Shown one piece after another: positions 33,785 through 44,667 of a stretch of 64,000 bases of DNA. Source of the stretch: Bacillus changyiensis (GTDB lineage: Bacteria; Bacillota; Bacilli; Bacillales; Bacillaceae); assembly GCF_027706145.1 (NCBI RefSeq), contig NZ_JAQFWW010000002.1:806001-870000 (forward strand), given 5' to 3'. Under the pieces are notes generated by a model. That model saw only the letters and a program-made list of their open reading frames with translations. It did not search any database and was not told the origin of the DNA. The position numbers and the translations under genes are program-made. Each line of letters begins with the position of its first letter. Positions within the stretch are counted from its first letter, which is position 1.

Positions 33785-34594
33785 TTATTTATTAACTGGA
33801 ATCTGTATTTCATTCAAATAGTCCTCTTTATTTTTTTCATTCCAAGGTCCTTTTATAGCAACTTGGCGTGGGTTTCCGGATATCATGTACCCATTTTCTT
33901 CAATCCAATTTGCTAGGAACTGATATGCTCCTAATAAATTAGAATAATCTCCTGGGACGAGTATACTAGCCGCTTGGTCAACTGCTTCCGTTTCCTTAAA
34001 GATAAATTCATTTTCATCTTTCATGAGTTGATCAACGCCCATGACAACCTCAACATCAACTTCACCATCTTTGTAACCATTATCGTGATAGGTTGCATAA
34101 GCAATCTCTTGACAAGAGATATTGTTTGTCATGACGTATTCACTCAATTTTGACCAAAGCATGCCTTCTGCATCATAAGCTGGTATCGTATCTCTTAAAG
34201 AGATAACTTGATAGCTAGGTAGAGATTTTAATGTCACATGATCATTCATATCGACTCGCCCCTTTTTCATATTCTTGATTGTTGCATTGATTTTTTCAAG
34301 TTTTAATTGCTCTGTCTTGATATTGCTCCTAATGTCTTCACTTTTGGCTTTTAACATGTCTTCTTGCTTTTCCTCAGATTTTTCTTTCATATATATAGCG
34401 ATGTCAGCTACGTTAAATCCCATATCTCGCAATGATACGATGAGGTTAATCTCTGAAATCTGTTTTGCCGAATAGTATCGATAACCTGTAAATTTATCAA
34501 TTGTTGCAGGCTGAAAAATTCCAACTTCATCATAATATCTAAGCATACGTACAGACACTTTTGTTATCTTAGAAAAGTCGCCAATTTTGAATAT
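33785..34594 (-). CDS. MerR-family transcriptional regulator with apparent ATA start codon
   Basis: The N-terminal MerR winged helix reads FKIGDFSKITKVSVRMLRYYDEVGIFQP and is followed by a coiled dimer helix (residues 80-120) and a C-terminal GyrI-like ligand-binding domain with IPVNK at the end, as in BltR/BmrR-type multidrug regulators. The family starts one residue before FKIGDF; here that codon is ATA, 9 bases behind a perfect GGGAGG. The first canonical start, GTG at 34558, would remove half of the DNA-reading head and lacks a ribosome site. Either AUA is used or the gene is crippled. Link to the neighbouring lan operon is unknown. Confidence 0.75.
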   Translation of the reverse strand: MFKIGDFSKITKVSVRMLRYYDEVGIFQPATIDKFTGYRYYSAKQISEINLIVSLRDMGFNVADIAIYMKEKSEEKQEDMLKAKSEDIRSNIKTEQLKLEKINATIKNMKKGRVDMNDHVTLKSLPSYQVISLRDTIPAYDAEGMLWSKLSEYVMTNNISCQEIAYATYHDNGYKDGEVDVEVVMGVDQLMKDENEFIFKETEAVDQAASILVPGDYSNLLGAYQFLANWIEENGYMISGNPRQVAIKGPWNEKNKEDYLNEIQIPVNK

Positions 34595-34640
34595 AAATAT
34601 GACCTCCCTATAAAATGACTATCATTCGAATGACATCTTT

Positions 34641-34671
34641 AGCTTAATATCTCACACCATGTGAGAGTCAA
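34641..34671 (-). promoter_or_regulatory. MerR-type promoter with 19-bp spacer
   Basis: On the minus strand TTGACT is followed 19 bases later by TAAGCT, and the spacer holds the palindrome CTCACATGGTGTGAG (34651-34665). An over-long spacer with a central dyad is the hallmark of promoters activated by MerR proteins. Confidence 0.65.
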
Positions 34672-34676
34672 CAGCA

Positions 34677-34712
34677 AAAAAAACATGCTGCTAAAATTAA
34701 GGCAGCATGGCT
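34677..34712 (-). terminator. Terminator of the beta-glucosidase gene
   Basis: CATGCTGCC and GCAGCATG pair around a 9-base loop, followed on the minus strand by eight T residues. Confidence 0.85.
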
Positions 34713-34717
34713 TTTGT

Positions 34718-36379
<1,662 letters not shown>

Positions 36380-37090
36380 ATGTTAAAGTACCAACAAATC
36401 GCAGCGGAGATTGAAAAGTATATTGAGGATAACAAACTTCAGCAGGGGGACAAGCTTCCTGTGTTGGAAGCACTCATGGCTCAATTTAAAGTAAGCAAAA
36501 GCACAGTGACGAAGTCGTTAGATTTATTAGAAAAAAAAGGTATAATCTTTCAAGTTAGAGGTAGCGGAATTTTCGTGAGAAAGCACAAGAGGAAAGGCTA
36601 TATCAGTCTCCTTTCTAGTCAAGGATTTAAAAAGAATCTTGAGGGTTTTCATATTACAGCAAAAGTGATTGAATTGGCTGTAAGAAAACCAACTCGGCAA
36701 GCCGCTGATAATTTAAACATTGAGCTTGATGCTGATGTTTATCATGTCAAAAGAGTCCGGTACATGAATGGACAAACATTGTGCTTTGAAGAATCGTATT
36801 ACAATAAATCGATGATTACTTATTTGAATAAAGAAATCGTTTCTGATTCAATCTTCGATTACATTCAGGAAGGACTGGGATTGAAGGTCGGATTTTCCGA
36901 TTCATTCCTTCATGTGGGAGCATTAAATGAGATGGAAGCGAAGTATTTAGGTTTGAAGACCGGTTCACCTAAACTTTACGTTGAAAGCATCTTTCATTTA
37001 ACAAATGGTCAACCATTCGATTTTTCTAAAATTACTTACAACTATGAACAATCCCAGTTTTTTGTTCAGACGAATAGTTATTTGTTATAA
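36380..37090 (+). CDS. GntR-family regulator with UTRA domain (HutC/TreR type)
   Basis: About 236 aa. N-terminal winged helix with LPVLEALMAQFKVSKSTVTKSLDLLEKKGI (residues 25-55) and RGSGIFV, then a UTRA effector domain that binds small sugar phosphates in relatives (ADVYHVKRVRYMNGQTLCFEE). The ATG at 36380 fits the GTGGGG ribosome site; an ATG six bases earlier is too close. Divergent to the GH1 gene, so it probably controls it in response to a phosphorylated beta-glucoside. Confidence 0.85.
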   Translation: MLKYQQIAAEIEKYIEDNKLQQGDKLPVLEALMAQFKVSKSTVTKSLDLLEKKGIIFQVRGSGIFVRKHKRKGYISLLSSQGFKKNLEGFHITAKVIELAVRKPTRQAADNLNIELDADVYHVKRVRYMNGQTLCFEESYYNKSMITYLNKEIVSDSIFDYIQEGLGLKVGFSDSFLHVGALNEMEAKYLGLKTGSPKLYVESIFHLTNGQPFDFSKITYNYEQSQFFVQTNSYLL

Positions 37091-37093
37091 GGT

Positions 37094-37133
37094 TCGGCCC
37101 TTAAGAAACTTTCTCAAAAAGTCTTAGGGGCCT
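37094..37133. terminator. Hairpin after the GntR regulator
   Basis: GGCCCTTAAGA pairs with TCTTAGGGGCC (one mismatch) across a 15-base loop. The following T-run is poor, so termination may be partial. Confidence 0.5.
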
Positions 37134-37211
37134 TGATATTCAGCCAATATATTAGTTACAAATTTCCTTCGGGTATACAAAAAAGCTAGAAACCGCTTCA
37201 TTCGGTATTCG

Positions 37212-38225
37212 TTACTTACTTAATAAATCCAAAATCTCTTTATTGATCACTTCTGGATGTACCCAATGAATAGCATGGCCTGATCCTTTTACAATGATTT
37301 GCTTGCTATCCGTAGACCACCGTTTTAAATTGAATTGATTTTTTCGCGCCTCTTTATAGCTATTTATTTCTTCAGATGTAATAATTCTCAGAGGTATATC
37401 TTTGATATATCCTTTTGATGCTACTTTATTAGCGTTTGCCTCTTTATTTTTACCTTCATCAACTTGATTTCTATTATTAAGTGTTTTTAAAAGCAATGCC
37501 GCATCAAGCTTTTTTAAATTTTCTGGAGCAAATTTAAAATTGTTTCTTGCAGTAACTAATACAGTAGAAGAATAAGAATCTGGTATAACATTTAATAATA
37601 ACCTTGTTAAGCCGCATCTGTTAGATAAATCAATTGAATGATTCATTATTGATGTACGCAGGTTGACAAAAACTGAGGGCTTTTTTGCAGATGAATACAT
37701 ATCAGGATTTGATCCATCAATTAACACAACACCCTTCACTTCATCTTTATATAATTGAGCAAACCTTATCACTTCAAGTGAACCAATAGAGTGCCCGACA
37801 AGAATATACGGTGCCTTTTCACCAGATTTCTTAAGCAATTCATGCCATTCTTTTGCTATCACATCAATATCTCTAGGCGTATGAGCTGTTTCGCTCCATC
37901 CATAACCCGGTCTATCATAAACTGCTGTTCTCGTATGTTTTGATAATTCACTGTATAGTGGATAAAAGTCAACATATGGACTGGGTACCTTCCAGCCCGA
38001 TGCAAATACAACTGTTGTTTTCCCTTTTCCTTCTGCAAAAATATGCATATTATGTCCATTTACACTAATGATTTTTCCTGGTGGTTGAAAACGACTACTG
38101 TCCAGAAATTGTCCAATTTGTTCATACACAATCCCTGTTAATAATACTAATAATATACCTATTAATATCTTATACTTTCGTCTTTTCTTTTTAGACGCTC
38201 TATTATCCTTCATCTTTAATTTCAT
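37212..38225 (-). CDS. Membrane-anchored alpha/beta hydrolase
   Basis: A 337-aa protein with a basic N-terminus and one transmembrane anchor (about residues 16-37), then an alpha/beta hydrolase fold: YDRPGYGWSE, nucleophile elbow GHSIGS (serine about residue 145), VLIDGSNP, and the catalytic histidine in KGSGHAIHWVHPE near the C-terminus. The active site should face outside. The ATG is chosen because its ATGA overlaps the stop of the FtsW-like gene and AAGGAAG lies 8 bases upstream. Substrate unknown; a lipid or ester role at the membrane is possible. Third gene of a PadR operon. Confidence 0.85.
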   Translation of the reverse strand: MKLKMKDNRASKKKRRKYKILIGILLVLLTGIVYEQIGQFLDSSRFQPPGKIISVNGHNMHIFAEGKGKTTVVFASGWKVPSPYVDFYPLYSELSKHTRTAVYDRPGYGWSETAHTPRDIDVIAKEWHELLKKSGEKAPYILVGHSIGSLEVIRFAQLYKDEVKGVVLIDGSNPDMYSSAKKPSVFVNLRTSIMNHSIDLSNRCGLTRLLLNVIPDSYSSTVLVTARNNFKFAPENLKKLDAALLLKTLNNRNQVDEGKNKEANANKVASKGYIKDIPLRIITSEEINSYKEARKNQFNLKRWSTDSKQIIVKGSGHAIHWVHPEVINKEILDLLSK

Positions 38226-39523
38226 AGTTGTCTTCCTTGAGATAGGCTGCTGTACATATCCTTTGGCACGATTAAATTTCTTCTCCAAATGGATAAAAAC
38301 AACCCTATAGCAAAGATATGATGAAGATAGTTCGTCCCACCAAAAGAAACAAATGATAAACTAGCAGCCAAGTTGTTCACGTAACCCACTTCTGTAACAA
38401 TACTAAACATAAAAGAGGTTATGAAAGAAACACTCATCCCCACAGACAAGTAAAATCCAAAAGTATTTTTTATACTGACTGTTCTGAATATCATGATAGT
38501 GAAAAGTGCTATAAGAGCAGCCAATACCAGACACCCAACAATCCAACCAAAATGCGCAACAATGATTGTTAAAAAGAAGTCCGCCCAATTTTCAGGTAAA
38601 TATGTCCATCCATGCACATTTAAAAATGTTGACCTACCAATCCATTGGGCACCTTCCAAATACTTACCTACAACATGATCCATATATTTATGATGATATA
38701 TATAAATCGTATGCAAAATAACGATCATTAAAGACACCACACAAATACCTATTGCTGTATATATATAACCCCGCTTTTTTTCAGCATTGAAATGTCCTTT
38801 TCCTGCAGCAACAGTAAGAATGACTGCATAAACGATTAGCATAGTAAAACCGAGAGAAAATGCACGATTAATAAATAAGGAAACAAGGGCAATTGTACAT
38901 AATGTACATATTCTCAAAAAAGCAGTTATTCCTTTCCCCCTACATTTGCTTAACTCGGTAATAATAGACACCATAAATATGAAACTGCAAATAGATACTG
39001 TTGAAAAGCTGATCTGTCCTACTTCAAAGAAAAATACACCATTTTCTTTGTCTCCAAACAATATAGTCATAATCGTTAAAATCAGACCAAATAAAAATAT
39101 TCTTATACCAAATCTATGAAGTCTTGTGTAATCATAAAAATATATCCCAACTAAAAGCCCCATGCCAATCATTGTATATATAACTTGTTTTATAGCAAAA
39201 ATACTACTATTACCAGCCGGTACATCACCTATAAAAAACATTGTGCCAACACCGAATATGCTTAATAACAAACTTAAGCATATGACTCCCCACTCTGTTT
39301 GAGATCTATGTACCTTGTTAAGCGCTCCTCCTATTTCAATAGGATCTCCCATACATTTTATTGCTTTTTCACGTGCTGTTTTTTCATCCAAGCCTTGAGC
39401 AATGAACTGCTCCATATTATCTTCAATATGCGCAGCTAATTCTTGTTCTATTCCTTTGTGAGCAGCTCTAAAACGTACCTGTTCACATGTTTTCTGAATA
39501 AATTTTTCACTATCATTATGCAA
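38222..39523 (-). CDS. HAAS domain-FtsW/RodA/SpoVE-like membrane protein
   Basis: A 433-aa protein. The N-terminal 85 residues form an HAAS-type signalling helix bundle (SEKFIQKTCEQVRF to IKCMGDPIEIGGAL), and the rest has about ten transmembrane segments of the SEDS (FtsW/RodA/SpoVE) fold, with GMLIVYAVILTVAAG-like helices and a C-terminal FSIVTEVGYVN...SFGGTNYLHHIFAIGLFLS motif. SEDS proteins polymerise peptidoglycan; whether this short PadR-linked version does is unknown. TTG start with GGAGGGAG upstream overlaps the padR stop by 8 bases. Confidence 0.8.
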   Translation of the reverse strand: MHNDSEKFIQKTCEQVRFRAAHKGIEQELAAHIEDNMEQFIAQGLDEKTAREKAIKCMGDPIEIGGALNKVHRSQTEWGVICLSLLLSIFGVGTMFFIGDVPAGNSSIFAIKQVIYTMIGMGLLVGIYFYDYTRLHRFGIRIFLFGLILTIMTILFGDKENGVFFFEVGQISFSTVSICSFIFMVSIITELSKCRGKGITAFLRICTLCTIALVSLFINRAFSLGFTMLIVYAVILTVAAGKGHFNAEKKRGYIYTAIGICVVSLMIVILHTIYIYHHKYMDHVVGKYLEGAQWIGRSTFLNVHGWTYLPENWADFFLTIIVAHFGWIVGCLVLAALIALFTIMIFRTVSIKNTFGFYLSVGMSVSFITSFMFSIVTEVGYVNNLAASLSFVSFGGTNYLHHIFAIGLFLSIWRRNLIVPKDMYSSLSQGRQL

Positions 39524-39854
39524 AACGACTCCCTCCAATGACTTTATTTACTGTTCTCGTAAATATTAACCACTCCTCTTTTTTATCTGCCAGTTGTTTC
39601 TTTCCACTTTTCGTTATTTGATAATACTTTCGTTTTCTTCCTGATTCTCCAGCTGACATATATGAAACAGCCAGGCCGTTTTTTTCAAGAGAATGGAGAA
39701 TAGGATACAATGTCCCCTCTTTAAGAGTGAACGTGCTTTCTGAACGCTTTTCTAATTCCTTTACTATTTGATACCCATACATATCTTGATTATCAAGCAA
39801 ATGTAAAACCAACAACATTGTACTCCCTGCCACAAGACTTTTATCAAAATTCAA
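39516..39854 (-). CDS. PadR-family transcriptional regulator
   Basis: 112 aa. Winged helix with YGYQIVKELEKRS (residues 28-40), TLKEGTLYPILHSLEKNGLAVS (about 42-66) and GRKRKYYQITKSGKK, the canonical PadR pattern, plus a C-terminal dimer helix. TTG start with AAGGAGG 8 bases upstream. First gene of a three-gene overlapping operon with the HAAS-FtsW and hydrolase genes; its promoter lies inside a long palindrome, so it most likely represses its own operon. Confidence 0.9.
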   Translation of the reverse strand: MNFDKSLVAGSTMLLVLHLLDNQDMYGYQIVKELEKRSESTFTLKEGTLYPILHSLEKNGLAVSYMSAGESGRKRKYYQITKSGKKQLADKKEEWLIFTRTVNKVIGGSRFA

Positions 39855-39875
39855 AATGTAAACCTCCTTAAAATA

Positions 39876-39927
39876 ACATACCTCGAACATCTATGTATAA
39901 AATAATACATAGATGTTCGAGGTATGT
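39876..39927. promoter_or_regulatory. Palindromic operator-promoter of the padR operon
   Basis: Two perfect 23-base inverted arms (39876-39898 and 39905-39927) are separated by 6 bases. On the minus strand TTGACA (39925-39930) and TATTAT (39902-39907) with a 17-base spacer form a consensus sigma-A promoter that lies within the palindrome. A bound PadR dimer or tetramer would cover it completely. Confidence 0.8.
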
Positions 39928-40055
39928 CAACATTGTTCAATCCTCTAGTTTTTTTGGCTTACTTACACACCGTATAGAAAACGACTCCATCATCGTTTGT
40001 TGAACTGCATGAGGAAAGGAAAAAGTACGATTAAGCTGAACCCAGCTCATTCATT

Positions 40056-40097
40056 TTAAAAAGAGCGTCAAAGACTTATGATGTACTGACGCTCTTT
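40056..40097 (-). terminator. xyl operon terminator
   Basis: AAAGAGCGTCA and TGACGCTCTTT form an 11-bp stem around a 16-base loop, followed on the minus strand by TTTT. Confidence 0.85.
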
Positions 40098-40115
40098 CGA
40101 ATACACCAAGATTCA

Positions 40116-41612
40116 CTATTTACGAAGATCAAACAGCTGATGATGAATCGCAACCGTATGCGGGTAGACATCTTTATACACTTGATAAAACGCCTGATAT
40201 CGTTTTACATTTTCTCGTTTAGGTCGATAGACTTTATCTGCTTTTATAAATACTTTTGCACAGTCTTTAAGTGACGGGAACCAGCCTAATCCAGTAGCGG
40301 CGATCATCGCTGCCCCCATACCAGGTCCTTGTTCATTTTGCAATTTTACCACTTTTGTATTAAATACATCGGCTTGAATTTGTAGCCATAGATCACTTTT
40401 CGCACCACCGCCGATCGAAATGACCGTATCAATGACCTTGCCATAGTTGCGGAAGATTTCAAGGCTTTCATGAATTGAAAACACAATTCCTTCAATGACT
40501 GCACGGGTAAAATCAGCGATCTTATGAGAACCATCAATACCGGTGAATGTTCCTCTTATTTTGGCATCTGCATACGGAGTGCGCTCACCCACAAGATAAG
40601 GGGTAAACATAAGTCCATTCGCTCCAATCGATGAGTAAGACGCCTCCTCTAATAAATCAGTAAATGACTGCTCCTTAGCAAATGTCTCCTTAAACCATGT
40701 CAAACTGTACCCAGCACCTAACGTAACACCCATAGAATAGTAAGAATCCTTTTGACCATGGTTAAAAAGATGGACTTTGCCACCGTAATTTTTATTTTTA
40801 TCATTCTCATATGAAAGAAAAACGCCTGATGTTCCAATACTGCAAAGAGCTGTTCCTTCTGATAAAATCCCGGCACCAATCGCTCCACATGCATTGTCTG
40901 CCCCTCCGGCAAACACTTTCATATCTTGTGATAGCCCAGTCATCTCGGAAATTTCTGGAATTAGGGATCCGACAACAGCTTCTGTTTCCACTAAAGGCGG
41001 ACAAATAGAAACAGGGATTCCAAAGGTTCGGAGAATGTCGGAACTCCATGATTTGTTGACAACATCAAGGAGCAGAGTACCCGCTGCATCAGAGTAATCC
41101 ATATGGATGGCTCCCGTTAAACGATAGCGGAGGTAATCCTTTGGCAATAAGAACACACTTGTTTTCTCCATGTTTTCCGCTTCAAACTCTTTGATCCAAA
41201 GAAGTTTTGGCAAAGTAAAGCCTTCCAATGCCGGGTTTTTTGTAATCTCTAGTAGCTTTCCGCCTAGTTGCTGATCAATTTTTTGACATTGTGCAGTTGT
41301 TCTTGTGTCATTCCACAAAATCGCATTGCGAATAACCTGATGATGTTCATCAAGAAGCACAAGACCATGCATTTGTCCGGAAAAACTAAGACCTTTAATA
41401 TGATTCGGATGTACATTTGTCTCATTTACTAGCTGTTTTAGTGCTTTGATTGTTTGTTCTACCCAGTTTTCAGGATTTTGTTCACTATAACCCTGTTGCT
41501 GTTGAATAAGCGGGTAATCCTTAGAAACTGAATCATGAACCACCCCATTTTGATCAACAAGCAGCACCTTCACAGAACTGGTTCCAAGATCAACGCCAAT
41601 GACATATTTCAT
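40116..41612 (-). CDS. xylB: Xylulokinase
   Basis: XylB phosphorylates D-xylulose to xylulose-5-phosphate for the pentose phosphate pathway. The 498-aa FGGY kinase shows YVIGVDLGTSSVKVLLVD at the N-terminus, SGQMHGLVLLD and ILWNDTRT, the xylulokinase motif GGADNACGAIGAG, and C-terminal SIGGGAKSDLWLQIQAD. The ATG preceded by GAGGGGAATCATC is preferred; a start 14 codons earlier would overlap the transporter gene. Last gene of the xyl cluster. Confidence 0.96.
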   Translation of the reverse strand: MKYVIGVDLGTSSVKVLLVDQNGVVHDSVSKDYPLIQQQQGYSEQNPENWVEQTIKALKQLVNETNVHPNHIKGLSFSGQMHGLVLLDEHHQVIRNAILWNDTRTTAQCQKIDQQLGGKLLEITKNPALEGFTLPKLLWIKEFEAENMEKTSVFLLPKDYLRYRLTGAIHMDYSDAAGTLLLDVVNKSWSSDILRTFGIPVSICPPLVETEAVVGSLIPEISEMTGLSQDMKVFAGGADNACGAIGAGILSEGTALCSIGTSGVFLSYENDKNKNYGGKVHLFNHGQKDSYYSMGVTLGAGYSLTWFKETFAKEQSFTDLLEEASYSSIGANGLMFTPYLVGERTPYADAKIRGTFTGIDGSHKIADFTRAVIEGIVFSIHESLEIFRNYGKVIDTVISIGGGAKSDLWLQIQADVFNTKVVKLQNEQGPGMGAAMIAATGLGWFPSLKDCAKVFIKADKVYRPKRENVKRYQAFYQVYKDVYPHTVAIHHQLFDLRK

Positions 41613-41635
41613 GATGATTCCCCTCACTTCTGAGA

Positions 41636-43048
41636 TTAAGAAACTCTTTTCCAAGTATTCTCCATTTCCTCAAGTGTTTTACCTTTTGTTTCCGGGACAA
41701 ATCTCCAAACAAAGATGGCAGAAAGAACACTCATTAATCCATAAAAACCATAGGTTATAGTTCCACTGTACTCCATCATCATTGGATAGGTGGAGGAAAT
41801 AAAATAGTTTGCGGCCCATTGTGCCGCCACTGCTATTGCCACAGCACGACCTCGAATTTTATTCGGGAAGATTTCCGAAATGAGCACCCAACAAATCGGT
41901 CCCCATGACATCATAAAAGAAGCAGTATACACAATAATGAAGATTAATGTCCCCATTCCAATCGCACCTGTGTATGCCATGCTGGCAACACCAAACATTC
42001 CAATCGCCATTCCGATAGAACCGGTCATTAATAATGGTTTTCGGCCCCATCTATCTACTGTCATGATCGCCACAACTGTAAAGATGACATTAACCAATCC
42101 CATAACAGTTGTTTGTAACAATGAAGCATCTTTTCCTGCTCCCATACTATCAAAAATCCTTGGTGCATAATACAAGGCCACATTGATTCCAACAAACTGT
42201 TGGAACACGGAAAGCAAAATTCCGATCACGATAACCGTTTTTCCATAGGTAAATAGTTTTTCAGAAGCAACATTCAACGTTTGTTTGATGTCATCCAAGA
42301 TCGTTTTCGCTGCTTTAGAACCATTAATTTTTGCAAGAATCGTCAGTGCTTTCTCATCTTGATTTTTCAAGGATAAATAACGTGGTGTTTCAGGAACCAA
42401 TGTTAACAGAACCCCAAATAATAATGCAGGTACACTTAAGGATGCAAACATGTATCTCCAGCCTACATCATTGACCCACTCCTGGGTTTCACCACTGGAA
42501 ATAGAAAAGTTAACGAAATATGCAACTAGCATTCCAAGGATAATCATAAATTGGTTAAACGAGACAAGCCGACCTCTGATATGAGCAGGTGCAACTTCTC
42601 CGATATACATCGGACAGACGGCTGATGCTAACCCAACACCAATTCCACCAATGATCCGATAAAAATTAAAGGCAATTAACAACCCTATCGTCGGTTCCCC
42701 TTTTGTAAAAAACAAAAACTCAGGATAGGCCGCTCCAAACGCTGAGAGAAAAAATAATATTGCTGCAATAAAAAGGGAATTCTTTCGTCCAAACCTAGAA
42801 GCAAAAAATCCGGAAATACAACCGCCAATGATACAACCGATTAACGCGCTTGAAATGGTTGCCCCGTGAATGAATGCCCCTAAGTCCAAGGGATCTATCA
42901 TATAAAGCTTTATTGACTTCTCTGCCCCTGAAATAACAGCGGTATCATACCCAAATAGCAATCCACCAATCGCGGCAACAAGCGTAATTCCAAACAGATA
43001 AAAAGAATTCTTCTTTTGCTCCATGTTTTGATTTAAAGACAGCTGCAC
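41636..43048 (-). CDS. MFS sugar porter, probable D-xylose:H+ symporter
   Basis: A 470-aa, 12-helix major facilitator of the sugar porter family. Signatures: GGLLFGYDTAVISGAEK in helix 1, GRKNSLFIAAILFF, the PESPR-type PETPRYLSLK after helix 6, VDRWGRKPLL, and the C-terminal VPETKGKTLEEME. Context between xylA and xylB points to xylose uptake (XylT/XylE-like). The start is uncertain: a GTG at 43048 lies 18 bases behind AGGAGG, while the ATG at 43024 has no ribosome site. Confidence 0.9.
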   Translation of the reverse strand: MQLSLNQNMEQKKNSFYLFGITLVAAIGGLLFGYDTAVISGAEKSIKLYMIDPLDLGAFIHGATISSALIGCIIGGCISGFFASRFGRKNSLFIAAILFFLSAFGAAYPEFLFFTKGEPTIGLLIAFNFYRIIGGIGVGLASAVCPMYIGEVAPAHIRGRLVSFNQFMIILGMLVAYFVNFSISSGETQEWVNDVGWRYMFASLSVPALLFGVLLTLVPETPRYLSLKNQDEKALTILAKINGSKAAKTILDDIKQTLNVASEKLFTYGKTVIVIGILLSVFQQFVGINVALYYAPRIFDSMGAGKDASLLQTTVMGLVNVIFTVVAIMTVDRWGRKPLLMTGSIGMAIGMFGVASMAYTGAIGMGTLIFIIVYTASFMMSWGPICWVLISEIFPNKIRGRAVAIAVAAQWAANYFISSTYPMMMEYSGTITYGFYGLMSVLSAIFVWRFVPETKGKTLEEMENTWKRVS

Positions 43049-43093
43049 TGAAAAGCCTGTCTTTATCCTCCTTTTTATTTGGATTTTTTCAAG

Positions 43094-43147
43094 AAAAAAG
43101 GACCCACCCAGTAGATCATTGAATTGACAATTACAATTAGCGGGTCC
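43094..43147 (-). terminator. Terminator between xylA and the xylose porter gene
   Basis: GGACCC (43142-43147 on the minus strand) pairs with GGGTCC and six T residues follow; the long loop can fold an inner AATTG/CAATT hairpin. It should lower expression of the porter and kinase relative to xylA. Confidence 0.65.
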
Positions 43148-43159
43148 ATGAAGAAGGAT

Positions 43160-44479
43160 TTATTCTACTTCTAAAAGATATTGGTTTAACATCGCTTTTA
43201 AGTGCTCCGATCTTCCTGATACGTTTTGAATGTTGTGATGGTGAAGTGCATGGGCTTCAAGTGTATGGAAGTTTGCTCTTCCTTCAACGATATCGAGACC
43301 GATTCCTTCTGTATAGCTGCTGTAACGCTCGGCAATCACGTCTTCAAATACACGATCTTCAATTAACTTGTAGGCGACCTTCAAACCTCTTGCAAAGGAA
43401 TCCATTCCTGCAACATGGGCATAAACTAAATCATCTGGTTCAAAGGATGTTCTCCTCACTTTGGCATCAAAGTTTAAACCACCACATCCGAGGCCACCGT
43501 TTTGGAGAATCTCATACATGGCTAAAGTTGTAGCATATAAGTCAGTCGGGAATTCATCAGTATCCCAACCAAGCAGTGGATTTCCTTGGTTTGCATCGAC
43601 AGATCCAAGCAAGCCACTCGTTCTGGCAACACGCAATTCGTGTTCAAAAGTATGTCCAGCCAATGTCGCATGGTTTGCTTCAAGGTTTAATTTAAAGGAT
43701 TCATCTAATCCGTATTGTGTTAAGAAAGAAATCGTGGTAGCGGCATCGGTATCATATTGATGGGTGGTCGGTTCTTTTGGTTTTGGTTCAATTAAGAATT
43801 GACCAGTAAAACCGATCTCCTTCGCATACTCGACGGCCATATGTAAAAATCTAGCCATGTTGTCAAGTTCCAGCTTTAAGTCAGTATTTAATAATGTTTC
43901 ATACCCCTCACGTCCACCCCAAAATACATAGTTTTCTGCTCCTAGTTCTTTTGCTGTTTCCAATCCTTTTTTCACTTGTGCTGCTGCATAAGCAAATACA
44001 TCAGCATTGCAGGCTGTTGCTGCCCCATGAACAAACCGACGGTTGGTAAACATGTTTGCCGTATTCCATAAAAGTTTGGTATTGCTCGTTTTCATGTACT
44101 CTTTAATCATTGCTAAAATCGTATTTAAATTCTCGTTTGTCTCACTTAATGTTTTTCCTTCAGGTGCAATGTCACGGTCATGGAAAGCAAAAAATGGTAC
44201 ACCTAGTTTTTCAAAAAGTTCGAAAGCTGCTTCAACTCGTGCCTTTGCTAAATCCATTCCTGAAAAACGATCCCATGGTCTTTCCATTGTTCCTGCTCCG
44301 AACGGATCAGTACCATCAGCGGTAAACGTATGCCAATAAGCAACGGAAAAACGCAAGTGGTCTTTCATTGTTTTTCCACCGATCACTTCCTCAGGATTAT
44401 AATATTTAAATGCCGACGGATTCTTAGAACTTTTTCCTTCATAAGCAACTTTGTTAACGTTTTCAAAATAAGTACCCAT
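43160..44479 (-). CDS. xylA: Xylose isomerase
   Basis: XylA converts D-xylose to D-xylulose with two divalent metals. The 439-aa class II enzyme has the catalytic histidine in [15 protein letters not shown] (about residue 100), the aspartates and glutamates of the metal sites in [17 protein letters not shown] and [18 protein letters not shown], and [24 protein letters not shown] ribosome site. Behind a XylR-type operator and a cre-like site. First gene of the xyl cluster. Confidence 0.97.
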   Translation of the reverse strand: MGTYFENVNKVAYEGKSSKNPSAFKYYNPEEVIGGKTMKDHLRFSVAYWHTFTADGTDPFGAGTMERPWDRFSGMDLAKARVEAAFELFEKLGVPFFAFHDRDIAPEGKTLSETNENLNTILAMIKEYMKTSNTKLLWNTANMFTNRRFVHGAATACNADVFAYAAAQVKKGLETAKELGAENYVFWGGREGYETLLNTDLKLELDNMARFLHMAVEYAKEIGFTGQFLIEPKPKEPTTHQYDTDAATTISFLTQYGLDESFKLNLEANHATLAGHTFEHELRVARTSGLLGSVDANQGNPLLGWDTDEFPTDLYATTLAMYEILQNGGLGCGGLNFDAKVRRTSFEPDDLVYAHVAGMDSFARGLKVAYKLIEDRVFEDVIAERYSSYTEGIGLDIVEGRANFHTLEAHALHHHNIQNVSGRSEHLKAMLNQYLLEVE

Positions 44480-44512
44480 TTTTTCACCCTCCTGAATAAA
44501 AATTGTGTATTT

Positions 44513-44541
44513 AGTTAGTTTATTGGATGGATAAACTAACT
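44513..44541. promoter_or_regulatory. XylR-type operator (xylO)
   Basis: AGTTAGTTTAT and ATAAACTAACT are perfect inverted 11-mers with a 7-base spacer, matching the XylR operator architecture of Bacillus. It lies 33 bases before the xylA start. The repressor gene is not next to it. Confidence 0.85.
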
Positions 44542-44556
44542 GTTTTTATTCTACAA

Positions 44557-44572
44557 AAAGAAAGCGCTTTAA
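44557..44572. promoter_or_regulatory. Probable cre site upstream of xylA
   Basis: AAAGAAAGCGCTTTAA has the cre core AAAGCGCTTT and lies 16 bases beyond the xyl operator, where CcpA would mediate glucose repression. Confidence 0.55.
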
Positions 44573-44631
44573 TCAATAATGTTTCTTGGCAAATTTGTGT
44601 ATTTTTTTTCAGTCCAACAATTCATTCCAAG

Positions 44632-44655
44632 AAAAAAGCCCCTTATGAGGGGTGG
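44632..44655 (-). terminator. Terminator of the histidine kinase gene
   Basis: CCCCT pairs with AGGGG around CATA, followed on the minus strand by CTTTTTTC. Confidence 0.8.
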
Positions 44656-44667
44656 TATCCTTTTTGA

